Shown here piece after piece: positions 1-9,014 of a stretch of DNA of 45,601 nt. The stretch is taken from NCBI RefSeq assembly GCF_016584115.1, contig NZ_NRSK01000023.1:1-45601 (forward strand), written 5' to 3'. Source of the DNA: Ectothiorhodospira mobilis (GTDB taxonomy: Bacteria > Pseudomonadota > Gammaproteobacteria > Ectothiorhodospirales > Ectothiorhodospiraceae). Positions within the stretch are counted from its first letter, which is position 1; each line of letters opens with the position of its first letter. The notes under the pieces are model-generated. The model had not been told where the DNA came from and searched no databases. It was given only the letters and a program-made list of their open reading frames with translations. A program made the position numbers and the translations under genes.

Positions 1-2
1 CA

Positions 3-179
3 ACCCCCAACCCCACCTCCGGCTTCATCCTGCTGGTGCCCCGGGATGAGGTGATCGAGATGGACATGACGGTGGAGGACGGCCTCAAGTTCGTCATGTC
101 CCTGGGTGTGGTGTCGCCCCGTTCGTCCCAGACCCGGCGGGCACCGCCGGCCGTCCCCCCGGAAGCGGGACGGGAGTAG
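3..179 (+). CDS. DUF502 family membrane protein, C-terminal fragment
   Basis: The reading frame is open from the window edge to a TAG at 177-179, so only the last 58 residues are seen. The fragment begins with a TPNPTSG segment followed by a [16 protein letters not shown]-like stretch and a 'VEDGLKF' helix. This is the conserved C-terminal signature of DUF502 proteins, which are small multi-pass membrane proteins of unknown function. In many gammaproteobacteria a DUF502 gene lies directly upstream of aspS, as here. The last 20 or so residues are proline- and arginine-rich and look like a variable tail. Family assignment is fairly sure from this motif alone; the function is unknown. Confidence 0.75.
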   Translation, partial: TPNPTSGFILLVPRDEVIEMDMTVEDGLKFVMSLGVVSPRSSQTRRAPPAVPPEAGRE

Positions 180-297
180 GGCGCACCCGCCGGGCGGCGG
201 GGCTTGGGTCCCCTCCCAAAGCCCCTTGCCAGTGCGCAAACAACCCCCTTACCATTGCCGGTTTTCCCCTCCGAAGATGCAATCACCAGGAAAGGCC

Positions 298-2082
298 ATG
301 CGCACCCATTACTGCGGTATCGTCGACGAGTCCCTGCTGGACCAGGAAGTGACATTGTGCGGCTGGGTCCACCGGCGCCGCGACCATGGGGGCGTGATCT
401 TCGTGGACCTGCGGGACCGGGAGGGCCTGGTGCAGGTGGTCTTCGACCCGGACCGGGCCGAGGTCTTCGCCCGCGCCGAGCGCATCCGCAGCGAATACGT
501 CCTGCGGGTGCGGGGCCGGGTGCGGCGGCGTCCCGAGGGGACGGTGAACCCCGACCTGCGCACCGGCGCCATCGAGGTGCTGGGCCTGGAACTGGACGTG
601 CTCAACACCGCCGAGACCCCGCCGTTCCAGCTGGATGAAGAGGATGTGGGGGAGGATACCCGCCTGCACTACCGCTACGTGGACCTGCGCCGCCCCCTGA
701 TGCAGACCCGGCTGCAGATGCGGGCGCGCATCACCGCCACCCTGCGGCGCTTCCTGGAGGCCAACGGCTTTTTGGATATCGAAACCCCCATGCTCACCAA
801 GGCCACCCCCGAGGGGGCCCGGGACTACCTGGTGCCCAGCCGCACCCATCCCGGCAGCTTCTTCGCCCTGCCGCAGTCGCCGCAGCTGTTCAAGCAGCTG
901 CTGATGATGTCGGGCCTGGACCGCTATTATCAGATCGTGCGCTGCTTCCGCGACGAGGACCTGCGCGCCGACCGCCAGCCGGAATTCACCCAGCTGGACA
1001 TCGAGACCTCCTTCATGGACGAGGAGGGCATCATGGGGCTCATGGAACAGATGGTGCGTGAGCTCTTCGCTCAGGTGCTGGAGGTGCCCCTGCACGATCC
1101 CTTCCCGCGCATGTCCTATGCCGAGGCCATGCACCGCTTCGGCTCCGACAAGCCGGACCTGCGCATCCCCCTGGAGCTGGTGGAGCTCACCGACGTCATG
1201 GGCGAGGTGGACTTCAAGGTCTTCTCCGGCCCGGCCAGGGACCCCCATGGCCGGGTGGCCGCCCTGCGGGTGCCCGCCGGCGGGGAACTCACCCGCAAGG
1301 AGATCGAGGACTACACCGGCTTTGTCGGCCGTTACGGCGCCAAGGGCCTGGCCTATATCAAGGTCAACGACCTCAACGCCGGCCGGGAAGGCCTGCAGTC
1401 CCCCATCCTCAAGTTCCTGCCCGACACCGTGGTGGTGGAGATCCTGGACCGCACCGGGGCCGGGGACGGGGATCTGATCTTCTTCGGCGCCGACAAGGCC
1501 CGGGTGGTGAACGAGTCCATGGGCGCCCTGCGGGTGAAGCTGGGCCACGACCGCGGGCTGGTGGAGCGGGGCTGGCGGCCCCTGTGGGTGGTGGACTTCC
1601 CCATGTTCGAACTGGACGACAAGGAGGGTCGCTGGGTGGCCCTGCACCATCCCTTCACCGCGCCCCGGGTGGACAATCCCGACGAGCTGGCCGGGGATCC
1701 GGGGCACCTGGTCTCCCGCGCCTACGACCTGGTGCTCAACGGCACGGAAGTGGGCGGTGGTTCCGTGCGCATCCACACCATGGCCATGCAGCAGAAGGTG
1801 TTCGAGCTTTTGGGCATCGGCGAGACCGAGGCCCGGGAGAAGTTCGGCTTCCTGCTGGACGCCCTGAAGTACGGCTGCCCGCCCCATGGCGGCATCGCCT
1901 TCGGCCTGGACCGGCTGGTGATGCTCATGACCGGGGCCCAGTCCATCCGCGACGTCATGGCCTTCCCCAAGACCCAGACCGCCGCCTGCCCGCTGACCCA
2001 GGCACCGGCCCCGGTGGAACAGGCCCAACTCAAGGAACTGGGCATCCGCCTGCGTCCCGCCCCCGGCGCGCAGAAGGACTGA
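298..2082 (+). CDS. aspS: Aspartate--tRNA ligase (bacterial type)
   Basis: Class II aminoacyl-tRNA synthetase that charges tRNA-Asp. At 594 residues it has the usual bacterial length. In order it shows an N-terminal OB-fold anticodon-binding domain (about residues 1-110), catalytic motif 2 ([16 protein letters not shown]), the bacterial GAD insertion (about 290-420) and motif 3 ([12 protein letters not shown]). The start at 298 follows an AGGAAA ribosome-binding site and gives the family-typical MRTHYCG opening; an in-frame ATG at 277 is less likely. Residue 30 is His (RRRDHGG), where the strictly discriminating E. coli enzyme has Leu. His at this site is found in non-discriminating enzymes such as that of Pseudomonas aeruginosa, which also charge tRNA-Asn. 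A dual role here is an inference. Confidence 0.97.
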   Translation: MRTHYCGIVDESLLDQEVTLCGWVHRRRDHGGVIFVDLRDREGLVQVVFDPDRAEVFARAERIRSEYVLRVRGRVRRRPEGTVNPDLRTGAIEVLGLELDVLNTAETPPFQLDEEDVGEDTRLHYRYVDLRRPLMQTRLQMRARITATLRRFLEANGFLDIETPMLTKATPEGARDYLVPSRTHPGSFFALPQSPQLFKQLLMMSGLDRYYQIVRCFRDEDLRADRQPEFTQLDIETSFMDEEGIMGLMEQMVRELFAQVLEVPLHDPFPRMSYAEAMHRFGSDKPDLRIPLELVELTDVMGEVDFKVFSGPARDPHGRVAALRVPAGGELTRKEIEDYTGFVGRYGAKGLAYIKVNDLNAGREGLQSPILKFLPDTVVVEILDRTGAGDGDLIFFGADKARVVNESMGALRVKLGHDRGLVERGWRPLWVVDFPMFELDDKEGRWVALHHPFTAPRVDNPDELAGDPGHLVSRAYDLVLNGTEVGGGSVRIHTMAMQQKVFELLGIGETEAREKFGFLLDALKYGCPPHGGIAFGLDRLVMLMTGAQSIRDVMAFPKTQTAACPLTQAPAPVEQAQLKELGIRLRPAPGAQKD

Positions 2083-2093
2083 TCCCTCCCGCC

Positions 2094-2116
2094 GCCCGCC
2101 CCGGTCCGGGGCGGGC
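2094..2116. terminator. GC-rich hairpin after aspS
   Basis: A perfect 9-bp inverted repeat (GCCCGCCCC at 2094-2102, GGGGCGGGC at 2108-2116) with a 5-nt loop starts 12 bases after the aspS stop. There is no T-run, so it may end transcription weakly or only stabilise the mRNA 3' end. The remaining gap to soeA holds a noticeably AT-richer patch around 2140-2180 that could carry the soeA promoter, but no clear -35/-10 pair is visible. Confidence 0.45.
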
Positions 2117-2263
2117 GCGGCACCCCGCCTTCCCCCTTGCGGGTATTTACTTATGCCCGAATCAAAAACTTCCCTTTGAGTTGTCCGCCGCCCCCCGGCA
2201 GACTGTCCGCAGGACCCTGTGCAGGGGTCCGATCGACGGTCAACGCATTCACATGGAGCGGGT

Positions 2264-5155
2264 ATGGGGACAATGCCGGACTTCGAGGATCACGCCGCCC
2301 AGGAGGTGAAGTACTCCACCTGCTACATGTGCGCCTGCCGCTGCGGCATCAAGGTCACGGTGGAGAACAACCGCATCCGCTACATCCAGGGGAACCCGGA
2401 TCATCCGGTGAACCGGGGCGTGCTCTGCGCCAAGGGCAACGCCGGCATCATGAAGCAGCAGTCCCCGGCGCGCCTGCGCCAGCCGCTGATGCGTAAGTCG
2501 GGCACGGAGCGGGGGGCCGGTGAGTTCGAACCCGTCTCCTGGGACGAGGCCCTGGACGTGCTCACCCGGCGCCTGTCCCGCATCCGCGCCAGCGATCCCC
2601 GCAAGCTGGCCTTCTTCACCGGCCGCGACCAGATGCAGGCCCTCACCGGGCTCTGGGCCAGCCAGTTCGGCACCATCAACTGGGCCGCCCACGGCGGCTT
2701 CTGTTCCGTGAACATGGCGGCGGCGGGGCTCTACACCATGGGCCACGCCTTCTGGGAGTTCGGTGATCCGGACTGGGCCCGCAGCAAGTACTTCATGCTC
2801 TGGGGCGTGGCCGAGGATCATGCCTCCAACCCCATCAAGCTGGGCATCGAGCAGCTCAAGCGCCGCGGGGCCAAGTTCGTGGCCGTCAATCCGGTGCGCA
2901 CCGGCTACCAGGCGGTGGCGGACGAGTGGGTCTCCATCCGCCCCGGCACCGACGGCCTGTTCGCCCTCTCCCTGATCCATGTCCTGCTGCGCAACGACCA
3001 GTTCGACCGGGACTACCTGCTGCGCTACAGCAACGCCCCCTGGCTGGTGGTGGACACCCCCGGGCAGAAGGGCCACGGCCTGATCCTGCGGGACGAGGAC
3101 GGCAGGCCCCTGTGCTGGGACGAGGCCTCCGGGACCGTGGCCGACGCCTCCCGCACCGACATCCGGCCCGCGCTCTTCGGGGACCACACCGCCCCCGACG
3201 GCCGCCCGGTGCGCACGGTCATGACCCTGCTGGCGGAGCGCTACCTGGATCCCGAGTACGCCCCGGAACAGGTCAGCGGGCGCTGCGGCGTGCCGGCGGA
3301 GCAGATCGAGCGTCTGGCCCTGGAGATGGCCCATGTGGCCTTCCGCGAGACCATCGAGATCCCCTGCCGCTGGACCGATGCCTACGGCCGTGAGCACGAC
3401 CGCTTCATCGGCCGGCCCGTCTCCATGCACGCCATGCGCGGCATCTCGGCCCATTCCAACGGCTTCCAGACCTGTCGTGCCATCCACCTGCTGCAGATCC
3501 TCCTGGGCACGGTGGATGTCCCCGGCGGCCATCTGGCCAAGGCCCCGTATCCCAAGCCCATCCCGCCGGGGATCAAACCCGCCCGGGAGACGGCCCCGGA
3601 CACCCCGTTGTCGGGGCCGCCCCTGGGCTTCCCCACGGCCCCGGAGGACCTGGTGATCGACGCCGAGGGACGCCCCCTGCGCATCGACAAGGCCTATTCC
3701 TGGGATGCCCCCATCTCCCCCCACGGCCTCATGCACATGGTCATCACCAACGCGGTGAAGGGGGACCCGTACCCCATCGACACCCTCATTCTCTTCATGG
3801 CCAACATGTCCTGGAACTCCACCATGAACACCCGCGGGGTCATGGACATGCTGCGGGAGAAGGGCGAGGACGGGGAGTACAGGATCCCCTTCATCGTGGT
3901 TTCCGATGCCTTCCATTCGGAGATGGTCCACCACGCCGACCTGGTGCTGCCGGACACCACCTACCTGGAGCGTCACGACACCATCTCCCTGCTGGACCGG
4001 CCCATCTCCGAGCCCCACGCCCCGGCGGACTCCATCCGCCAGCCCGTGCTGGAGGTGGACCGGGACGTGCGCCCCTGGCAGGAGGTGCTGGTGGAACTGG
4101 CCGGGCGCCTGGGTTTTCCCGCCTTCACCCGGGAGGACGGCAGCCGCCGCTATCGTTCTTACCAGGACTTCATCGTCCACTACGAGAAGGAACCGGGCAT
4201 CGGTTTCCTCGCCGGCTGGCGGGGCAGGGACGGGGACCAGCACCTGCGGGGCGAGCCCAACCCCCGCCAGTGGGAGGCCTATGCGGAAAACGGCTGCTTC
4301 TTCGCCCACCACCTGGAGGATCACCAGAAGTACTACCGCTTCTGCAACCGCGACTACCTGGAACTGGCCCGGCACGCCGGCTGGGTGGGCTCCACCGAGC
4401 CCATGGTCATGCAGCTCTACAGCGAGCCGCTGCAGCGCTTCCGCCTGGCGGGGGAGGGGCTCTACGACGGCCCGTGCCCCAGCACCCCGGAACACCGGGA
4501 ACGCCTCACCCGCTACTTCGATCCCCTGCCCATCTGGTATCCGCCCCTGGAGCACGGACGCATCGATGAGGAGGCCTATCCTTTCCACGCCATCACCCAG
4601 CGGCCCATGTTCATGTACCACGCCTGGGACTCCCAGAACGCCTGGCTGCGCCAGATCTGTTCCGCCAACGTGCTCTACATGAACCGGGCGCGGGGCGAGG
4701 CCATGGGCATCGCCGACGGGGCCTGGGTCTGGGTGGAGTCCCATCTGGGGCGCATCCGGGTGCCGGTGAAGCTCATCGAGGCGGTGGAGCCGGACACCGT
4801 CTGGACCTGGAACGCCATCGGCAAGCAGCCGGGGGCCTGGGGCCTGTCCACCGACGCCGACGAGGGGCGCCGGGGGTTTTTGCTCAACCACCTGATCTCG
4901 GAACTGCTGCCCCGGCGGGGGGATGCCCTGGACGGCATGACCAATTCCGACCCCATCACCGGCCAGGCCGCCTGGTACGACCTGCGGGTGCGCATCACCC
5001 CCGCCGACCCCGGGGAGACCGGCACCTGGCCCGAGTTCGAACCCCTGCGCCCGCTCCCCGGGGCCCAGCCATCCCCCGGGGAGGTGCGCTACCACAGCCA
5101 CCGGCCGGTGCGCCTGGGGCGCAGCCTGTGGGACGTGCTCACGCGGCGGGACTGA
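2264..5155 (+). CDS. soeA: Sulfite dehydrogenase SoeA, molybdopterin catalytic subunit
   Basis: Molybdopterin oxidoreductase of the DMSO reductase superfamily, 963 residues. The N-terminus has a [4Fe-4S] site (C20-x2-C23-x3-C27, then C55), followed by molybdopterin guanine dinucleotide-binding regions and a C-terminal molydopterin dinucleotide-binding domain beginning near HAWDSQNAWLRQ. A Cys at about residue 147 (HGGFCSVNM) is the likely molybdenum ligand. No Tat signal is present, consistent with a cytoplasmic enzyme. The DmsC-type anchor gene two positions downstream, the length and the absence of a Tat signal match SoeABC of Allochromatium vinosum, which oxidises sulfite to sulfate in the cytoplasm with quinone as acceptor. 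The start at 2264 has GGAG five bases upstream; ATG 2273 is an alternative. A polysulfide or other sulfur-compound reductase cannot be fully excluded. Confidence 0.85.
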   Translation: MGTMPDFEDHAAQEVKYSTCYMCACRCGIKVTVENNRIRYIQGNPDHPVNRGVLCAKGNAGIMKQQSPARLRQPLMRKSGTERGAGEFEPVSWDEALDVLTRRLSRIRASDPRKLAFFTGRDQMQALTGLWASQFGTINWAAHGGFCSVNMAAAGLYTMGHAFWEFGDPDWARSKYFMLWGVAEDHASNPIKLGIEQLKRRGAKFVAVNPVRTGYQAVADEWVSIRPGTDGLFALSLIHVLLRNDQFDRDYLLRYSNAPWLVVDTPGQKGHGLILRDEDGRPLCWDEASGTVADASRTDIRPALFGDHTAPDGRPVRTVMTLLAERYLDPEYAPEQVSGRCGVPAEQIERLALEMAHVAFRETIEIPCRWTDAYGREHDRFIGRPVSMHAMRGISAHSNGFQTCRAIHLLQILLGTVDVPGGHLAKAPYPKPIPPGIKPARETAPDTPLSGPPLGFPTAPEDLVIDAEGRPLRIDKAYSWDAPISPHGLMHMVITNAVKGDPYPIDTLILFMANMSWNSTMNTRGVMDMLREKGEDGEYRIPFIVVSDAFHSEMVHHADLVLPDTTYLERHDTISLLDRPISEPHAPADSIRQPVLEVDRDVRPWQEVLVELAGRLGFPAFTREDGSRRYRSYQDFIVHYEKEPGIGFLAGWRGRDGDQHLRGEPNPRQWEAYAENGCFFAHHLEDHQKYYRFCNRDYLELARHAGWVGSTEPMVMQLYSEPLQRFRLAGEGLYDGPCPSTPEHRERLTRYFDPLPIWYPPLEHGRIDEEAYPFHAITQRPMFMYHAWDSQNAWLRQICSANVLYMNRARGEAMGIADGAWVWVESHLGRIRVPVKLIEAVEPDTVWTWNAIGKQPGAWGLSTDADEGRRGFLLNHLISELLPRRGDALDGMTNSDPITGQAAWYDLRVRITPADPGETGTWPEFEPLRPLPGAQPSPGEVRYHSHRPVRLGRSLWDVLTRRD

Positions 5156-5199
5156 GACCGCACGAGGATGCGACGGATGCAACATCGAGGAGCCGATTC

Positions 5200-5895
5200 A
5201 TGCGACTGGGCCTGGTGATCGACCTGGACACCTGCGTGGGCTGCCATGCCTGCGCGGTGGCCTGCAAGCAGTGGAACACCTCCGGCACCTCCGGACCCCT
5301 GACGGACGAATCCCCCTACGGGCCCGAACCCGGCGGGGTATGGTTCAACCGCGTGCGCCACTTCGAGGTGGACGACTACCCCCACAACAAGACGGTGAAC
5401 CTGCCCCTGTCGTGCATGCACTGCGAGAACGCCGAGTGCGTCGACGTCTGCCCCACGGGGGCCTCCTACAAGCGGGCCGAGGACGGCATCGTGCTGGTGG
5501 ACCACGACAAGTGCATGGGCTGCAACCTGTGCGCCTGGGCCTGCCCCTACGGTGCCCGGGAACTGGACCCGGCGGAAGGGGTGATGAAGAAATGCACCCT
5601 GTGCATCGACCGCATCCACGACGCGGCCCTGCCCGAGGCGGAGCGGCAGCCGGCCTGTGTGATCACCTGTCCCGCGCGGGCGCGTTTCTTCGGGGACTTC
5701 GACGACCCCGACTCCACGGTGAGCCGCCTGGTGCGGGAACGGGCCGGCCAGAAGCTCCTGCCGGAACTGGGCTACCGCCCCACCAACACCTACCTGCCGC
5801 CGCGCACGGCGCCGCCGGTGCCCACGGACGACGTGCGCCGTGCGCAGCCCGTGACCGGCGTGGAGGCCTGGATCCCCGCGCCGAAACCGCGCTGA
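5200..5895 (+). CDS. soeB: Sulfite dehydrogenase SoeB, four-cluster ferredoxin subunit
   Basis: Electron-transfer subunit of 231 residues with four Cys groups able to hold four [4Fe-4S] clusters: CVGCHACAVAC near residue 12, CMHCENAECVDVC near 72, CMGCNLCAWAC near 105, and CTLC...C-x3-C near 132-155. It has no leader peptide. It would pass electrons from SoeA to the membrane anchor SoeC. A GAGGAG ribosome-binding site at 5187-5192 sets the start at 5200. It lies 44 bp after soeA and 44 bp before soeC, clearly one operon. The proline-rich C-terminal 40 residues are unlike the core domain and probably dock onto a partner subunit. Confidence 0.88.
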   Translation: MRLGLVIDLDTCVGCHACAVACKQWNTSGTSGPLTDESPYGPEPGGVWFNRVRHFEVDDYPHNKTVNLPLSCMHCENAECVDVCPTGASYKRAEDGIVLVDHDKCMGCNLCAWACPYGARELDPAEGVMKKCTLCIDRIHDAALPEAERQPACVITCPARARFFGDFDDPDSTVSRLVRERAGQKLLPELGYRPTNTYLPPRTAPPVPTDDVRRAQPVTGVEAWIPAPKPR

Positions 5896-5939
5896 CGGCG
5901 CGGCGTCACCGCCCATCCGCAAGCCGAGACCGAAACGCC

Positions 5940-6869
5940 ATGCATCCAGCGCTCTCCGTCATCCTCTTTACCGTCCTCTCCGGCGCCGGCTATGGCCTGT
6001 TCAGCCTGGTGGCCGTGCTGCAGCTCACCGGCGGCTATCCGGCGGCGGCCCCGGGGGAGGCCCTGCTCCAGCTGGGCGTGGCCCTGGTGCTGATCACCAT
6101 CGGGCTCGTCTCCTCCAGCCTGCATCTGCACAACCCCAGGAACGCCTGGCGCGCCTTCCTGCGGGTGCACACCTCCTGGCTCTCCCGGGAGGCCCTGCTG
6201 GCGGTGGCCTTCTACCCCTTCGCCCTGATCCACCTCTGGGGCACGGCCACCGGTGCGGGGGGGCTGACCGCCGCCGCGGGCTGGCTGGCGGTGCTGCTGG
6301 CCGGGGGCACGGTGTTCTCCACGGGCATGATCTACGCCGGCCTGAAGACCCTGCGCCAGTGGCACACGGCCCTGACCCCGGCCAACTACCTGCTGCTGGG
6401 GCTGGCCCTGGGGGCGGTGTTCATGGCGGCGGTGCATGCCTTTTCCGGCGGCAGCGACCCGCTCCCGGTGGCCCTGGCCCTGGGGGCGCTGGTGGTGGCC
6501 GGTCTCATGAAGGGGATCTACTACCTGTGGATCCGCCTCGCCGGGGGCCCCACCCTGAACACCGCCACCGGCTTCACCCGCGCGCCGGTGCGGCTCATGG
6601 ACCCGGGGCACAGCGCCGCCACCTTCCTCACCCGGGAGTTTGGCAACGACCCCGGCCGCGGGCGCGTGGAACGGGTGCGCCTGGGGGTCCTGGGGCTGGG
6701 CTTTGTCCTCCCGGTCCTGCTGCTGGCCTGGATGCTCCAGGGGGCGTCCGCCGTCTGGGTGTATGCGGCACTGCTCTCTGCGCTCATGGGGATCGGTCTC
6801 GAGCGCTGGCTGTTCTTCGCCGAGGCGCGCCACAGCGTGATGCTCTACCACGGCCTGCAGCGCACCTGA
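5940..6869 (+). CDS. soeC: Sulfite dehydrogenase SoeC, DmsC-like membrane anchor
   Basis: Integral membrane protein of 309 residues with about eight hydrophobic segments, of the DmsC/anaerobic DMSO reductase anchor family (motifs SSSLHLHNPRNAWRAF and HTSWLSREALL near residues 60-85). It would anchor SoeAB on the cytoplasmic face and hand electrons to quinone. The DmsC rather than NrfD/PsrC type of anchor fits the Soe complex of purple sulfur bacteria. The 3' end stops 5 bp short of the convergent rhlB stop codon. Confidence 0.85.
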   Translation: MHPALSVILFTVLSGAGYGLFSLVAVLQLTGGYPAAAPGEALLQLGVALVLITIGLVSSSLHLHNPRNAWRAFLRVHTSWLSREALLAVAFYPFALIHLWGTATGAGGLTAAAGWLAVLLAGGTVFSTGMIYAGLKTLRQWHTALTPANYLLLGLALGAVFMAAVHAFSGGSDPLPVALALGALVVAGLMKGIYYLWIRLAGGPTLNTATGFTRAPVRLMDPGHSAATFLTREFGNDPGRGRVERVRLGVLGLGFVLPVLLLAWMLQGASAVWVYAALLSALMGIGLERWLFFAEARHSVMLYHGLQRT

Positions 6870-6874
6870 TCCGG

Positions 6875-8335
6875 TCAGCCGCCGGAGTTGGGGGGAGGGG
6901 TGCCGCCCCGGCGATGGCGTGGGGCACGCTTGCGCCGGGAGGTCTGATCCGGGCGGGTATCCTTCGGGTCCGGGCTGCCGGAAGTCCCGGCCTTCCCGTC
7001 CTTGCCCCCGGCGCCGGATGTTCCCGGGCCGGCATCACCTGTGGCACGCCGGCGTCCCTGGCCGCCGCGGCCCTTGCCCCCTTCCCGGGGGCCGGGTTTC
7101 CTGCCGCGGCGCCCGTCCCCGTCCCGGGATCGCGGGGGGCGTTTCGCCGGCGGGGTCAGGTCTTCGGCCAGCACGGAGGCATCCGTCACCTGGGAGGGGA
7201 TCTTGACCCCGATGTAGGCCTCGATCTCCGGCAGATGGAAGGCGGAGTCCTCGCAGGCGAAACTGATGGCATCCCCCTCGGCCCCGGCGCGGCCGGTGCG
7301 GCCGATGCGGTGCACATAGTCCTCGCCGGAGGCGGGCAGGTCGAAGTTGAAGACATGGGAGACATCGGGGATATGCAGCCCGCGGGCGGCCACGTCGGTG
7401 GCCACCAGGGCGCGGAAGCCGCCGTCCTCGAACTGCTGCAGCAGACGTTCCCGCTTGCGCTGGGGCACGTCCCCCGAGAGCAGGGCGGCCTCGACGCCGT
7501 TGGCCTGCAGCCATGCCGCGATCCGTTCGGCCATGTGCCGGGTGTTGACAAAGACCATGGCGCGCTCCGGCTGCAGCCGGCGCATGAGCCCCAGCAGCAG
7601 GGGGATCTTCTGGTCGTTGGCCGGGTAGTACACCACCTGGCGCACCCGTTTCGCGGTGACCTGCTCGTCCTCGGTCTGCACCTTCACCGGGTTGTTCATA
7701 TGCTCGTAGGCCAGTTCCATCACCCGGTAGGACAACGTGGCGGAGAACAGCATGGACTGACGCCGGTCCGGGGCCGGGGCGCGGCGCAGCAGGAAACGCA
7801 CATCCTTGATAAAGCCCAGATCGAACATGCGGTCCGCCTCGTCCAGGACCAGGGTCTGTACCCCGCGCAGGTCGAAGACCTTCTGCTTGAAATAGTCGAT
7901 GATGCGCCCCGGGGTGCCGATGAGGATGTCCACCCCCTCGGACAGCTGCCGGCGCTGGCGGTCGTAGTCGGTGCCGCCGTAGGCCAGGCCCAGGACCAGG
8001 CCGGTGTGCCCCCCCAGCACCTGGGCGTCGCGGTGGATCTGCAGGGCCAGTTCCCGGGTGGGGGCCAGGATCAGGGCCCGGATCTGCTGGGGGCGGCGCT
8101 CCGCCGGGGCGGGGTGGTGCAGCAGGTGGGTGAAGACGCCGATGAGAAAGGCGGCGGTCTTGCCCGTGCCCGTCTGCGCCTGTCCGGCCACGTCCTGACC
8201 CGCCAGGATGGGGGGCAGGGCCAGGGCCTGGATGGGGGTGCAGCGGCTGAAGCCGGCGTCCGCCAGGCCCTGCTGCACGGCCCCGGGGAGGGGGAAGCGT
8301 GAGAAACGGGTGTCGGAGAGATGCTGGTCCGTCAT
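6875..8335 (-). CDS. rhlB: ATP-dependent RNA helicase RhlB
   Basis: DEAD-box RNA helicase of 486 residues. Motif Q ([10 protein letters not shown]), motif I (AQTGTGKT), Ia (PTRELA), II (DEADR), III (SAT) and VI ([10 protein letters not shown]) are all present in the first 380 residues. The opening resembles E. coli RhlB, and the [19 protein letters not shown] segment is RhlB-like. The C-terminal ~100 residues are a low-complexity Arg/Gly/Lys/Pro tail, as is common in RhlB and probably RNA-binding. In the family RhlB works with RNase E and PNPase in mRNA decay. It is divergent from trxA-rho, a conserved gammaproteobacterial arrangement. Confidence 0.92.
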   Translation of the reverse strand: MTDQHLSDTRFSRFPLPGAVQQGLADAGFSRCTPIQALALPPILAGQDVAGQAQTGTGKTAAFLIGVFTHLLHHPAPAERRPQQIRALILAPTRELALQIHRDAQVLGGHTGLVLGLAYGGTDYDRQRRQLSEGVDILIGTPGRIIDYFKQKVFDLRGVQTLVLDEADRMFDLGFIKDVRFLLRRAPAPDRRQSMLFSATLSYRVMELAYEHMNNPVKVQTEDEQVTAKRVRQVVYYPANDQKIPLLLGLMRRLQPERAMVFVNTRHMAERIAAWLQANGVEAALLSGDVPQRKRERLLQQFEDGGFRALVATDVAARGLHIPDVSHVFNFDLPASGEDYVHRIGRTGRAGAEGDAISFACEDSAFHLPEIEAYIGVKIPSQVTDASVLAEDLTPPAKRPPRSRDGDGRRGRKPGPREGGKGRGGQGRRRATGDAGPGTSGAGGKDGKAGTSGSPDPKDTRPDQTSRRKRAPRHRRGGTPPPNSGG

Positions 8336-8372
8336 GGAGATGGGGCCTTTGCTCGCGGTATCATGGGCGGGC

Positions 8373-8401
8373 TTGCAACGGGATGCCGAATCGGCTCCAA
8401 T
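8373..8401 (+). promoter_or_regulatory. Candidate sigma-70 promoter for trxA
   Basis: TTGCAA (8373-8378) and TCCAAT (8396-8401) are separated by 17 bp, each matching the consensus at four of six positions. The predicted start near 8408 gives a leader of about 60 nt before the trxA GTG. It lies in the 133-bp rhlB/trxA divergent gap. Confidence 0.35.
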
Positions 8402-8468
8402 TAACCCGCGCGTCGCGGTGCACGCGTCATGCCGATCGCGACGACTATTCTAACGGAGGTCAAGCGTA

Positions 8469-8795
8469 GTGAGTGAAAAGATCAGCCACGTATCGGATGC
8501 GAGCTTCGAGGACGATGTCCTGAAGTCGGATCAGCCCGTGCTCGTCGACTACTGGGCCGAGTGGTGCGGTCCCTGCAAGATGATCGCCCCCATCCTGGAC
8601 GAGATCGCCGAGGAATACGACGGCAAGCTCCGGGTGGCCAAGCTCAATATCGACGAGAATCCCGCCACCCCGCCCAAGTACGGCATCCGCGGCATCCCCA
8701 CCCTGATGCTCTTCAAGGGGGGCAACGTGGAGGCCACCAAGGTGGGGGCCCTGTCCAAGTCGCAGCTGACGGCCTTCATCGATCAGAACCTCTGA
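8469..8795 (+). CDS. trxA: Thioredoxin 1
   Basis: Thioredoxin of 108 residues, the normal length, with the active site W32-C33-G34-P35-C36 and the conserved cis-Pro segment ([14 protein letters not shown]). It acts as a cytoplasmic disulfide reductant fed by thioredoxin reductase. The start codon is GTG, supported by a strong ACGGAGGT ribosome-binding site at 8453-8460. It is followed by rho after a 219-bp leader, as in E. coli. In this window it could also reduce the thiol peroxidase encoded at 38.2 kb. Confidence 0.97.
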   Translation: MSEKISHVSDASFEDDVLKSDQPVLVDYWAEWCGPCKMIAPILDEIAEEYDGKLRVAKLNIDENPATPPKYGIRGIPTLMLFKGGNVEATKVGALSKSQLTAFIDQNL

Positions 8796-9014
8796 TCGCC
8801 GCCGCCGGGAGGTCCGGTCCCAGGGGCTGGACGTCCCGGTGACGACATGGTACTGTCACAGAAAAAATATCCTTGCCCGGCCTGCCGTTCTGGCAGGGGC
8901 ACTTCCTGACCCCAAACCCGTTGCAACCTGTCGTCCCTTGGGTACCCCTCTCCGGGCGGACCCCGCGTCCGGTACAGGTCATCCCTACACTCAACCCCCG
9001 CCCCCGAAACCCCT
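8796..9014 (+). promoter_or_regulatory. rho leader: C-rich, G-poor region with a possible leader peptide
   Basis: The gap between trxA and rho becomes strongly C-over-G toward rho: bases 8941-9014 hold 37 C and 15 G, and the last 34 bases hold 20 C and 2 G. This is the composition of a Rho loading (rut) site, and autogenous Rho-dependent attenuation in the rho leader is known in E. coli. No Shine-Dalgarno precedes the rho ATG. A 20-codon open frame (8847-8909, MVLSQKKYP...) could be a leader peptide, but its ribosome-binding site is weak. A small hairpin (CCTGCC/GGCAGG, 8881-8897) lies inside that frame. Confidence 0.5.

Noticed and set aside
2249-5185. Very long minus-strand open frame (978 codons) opposite soeA, and similar long antisense frames opposite aspS, the DUF3683 gene, pepP and gcv genes
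   Set aside because: At about 70% GC stop codons are rare in the antisense frame. Their translations are His/Gly/Val/Gln-rich with no family motif, and each lies opposite a gene with clear motifs.
2264-6869. Reading the soe genes as DMSO or polysulfide reductase
   Set aside because: There is no Tat signal on the catalytic subunit, the likely Mo ligand is Cys rather than the Ser of DMSO reductase, and the anchor is DmsC-like rather than NrfD-like. The combination fits SoeABC best.
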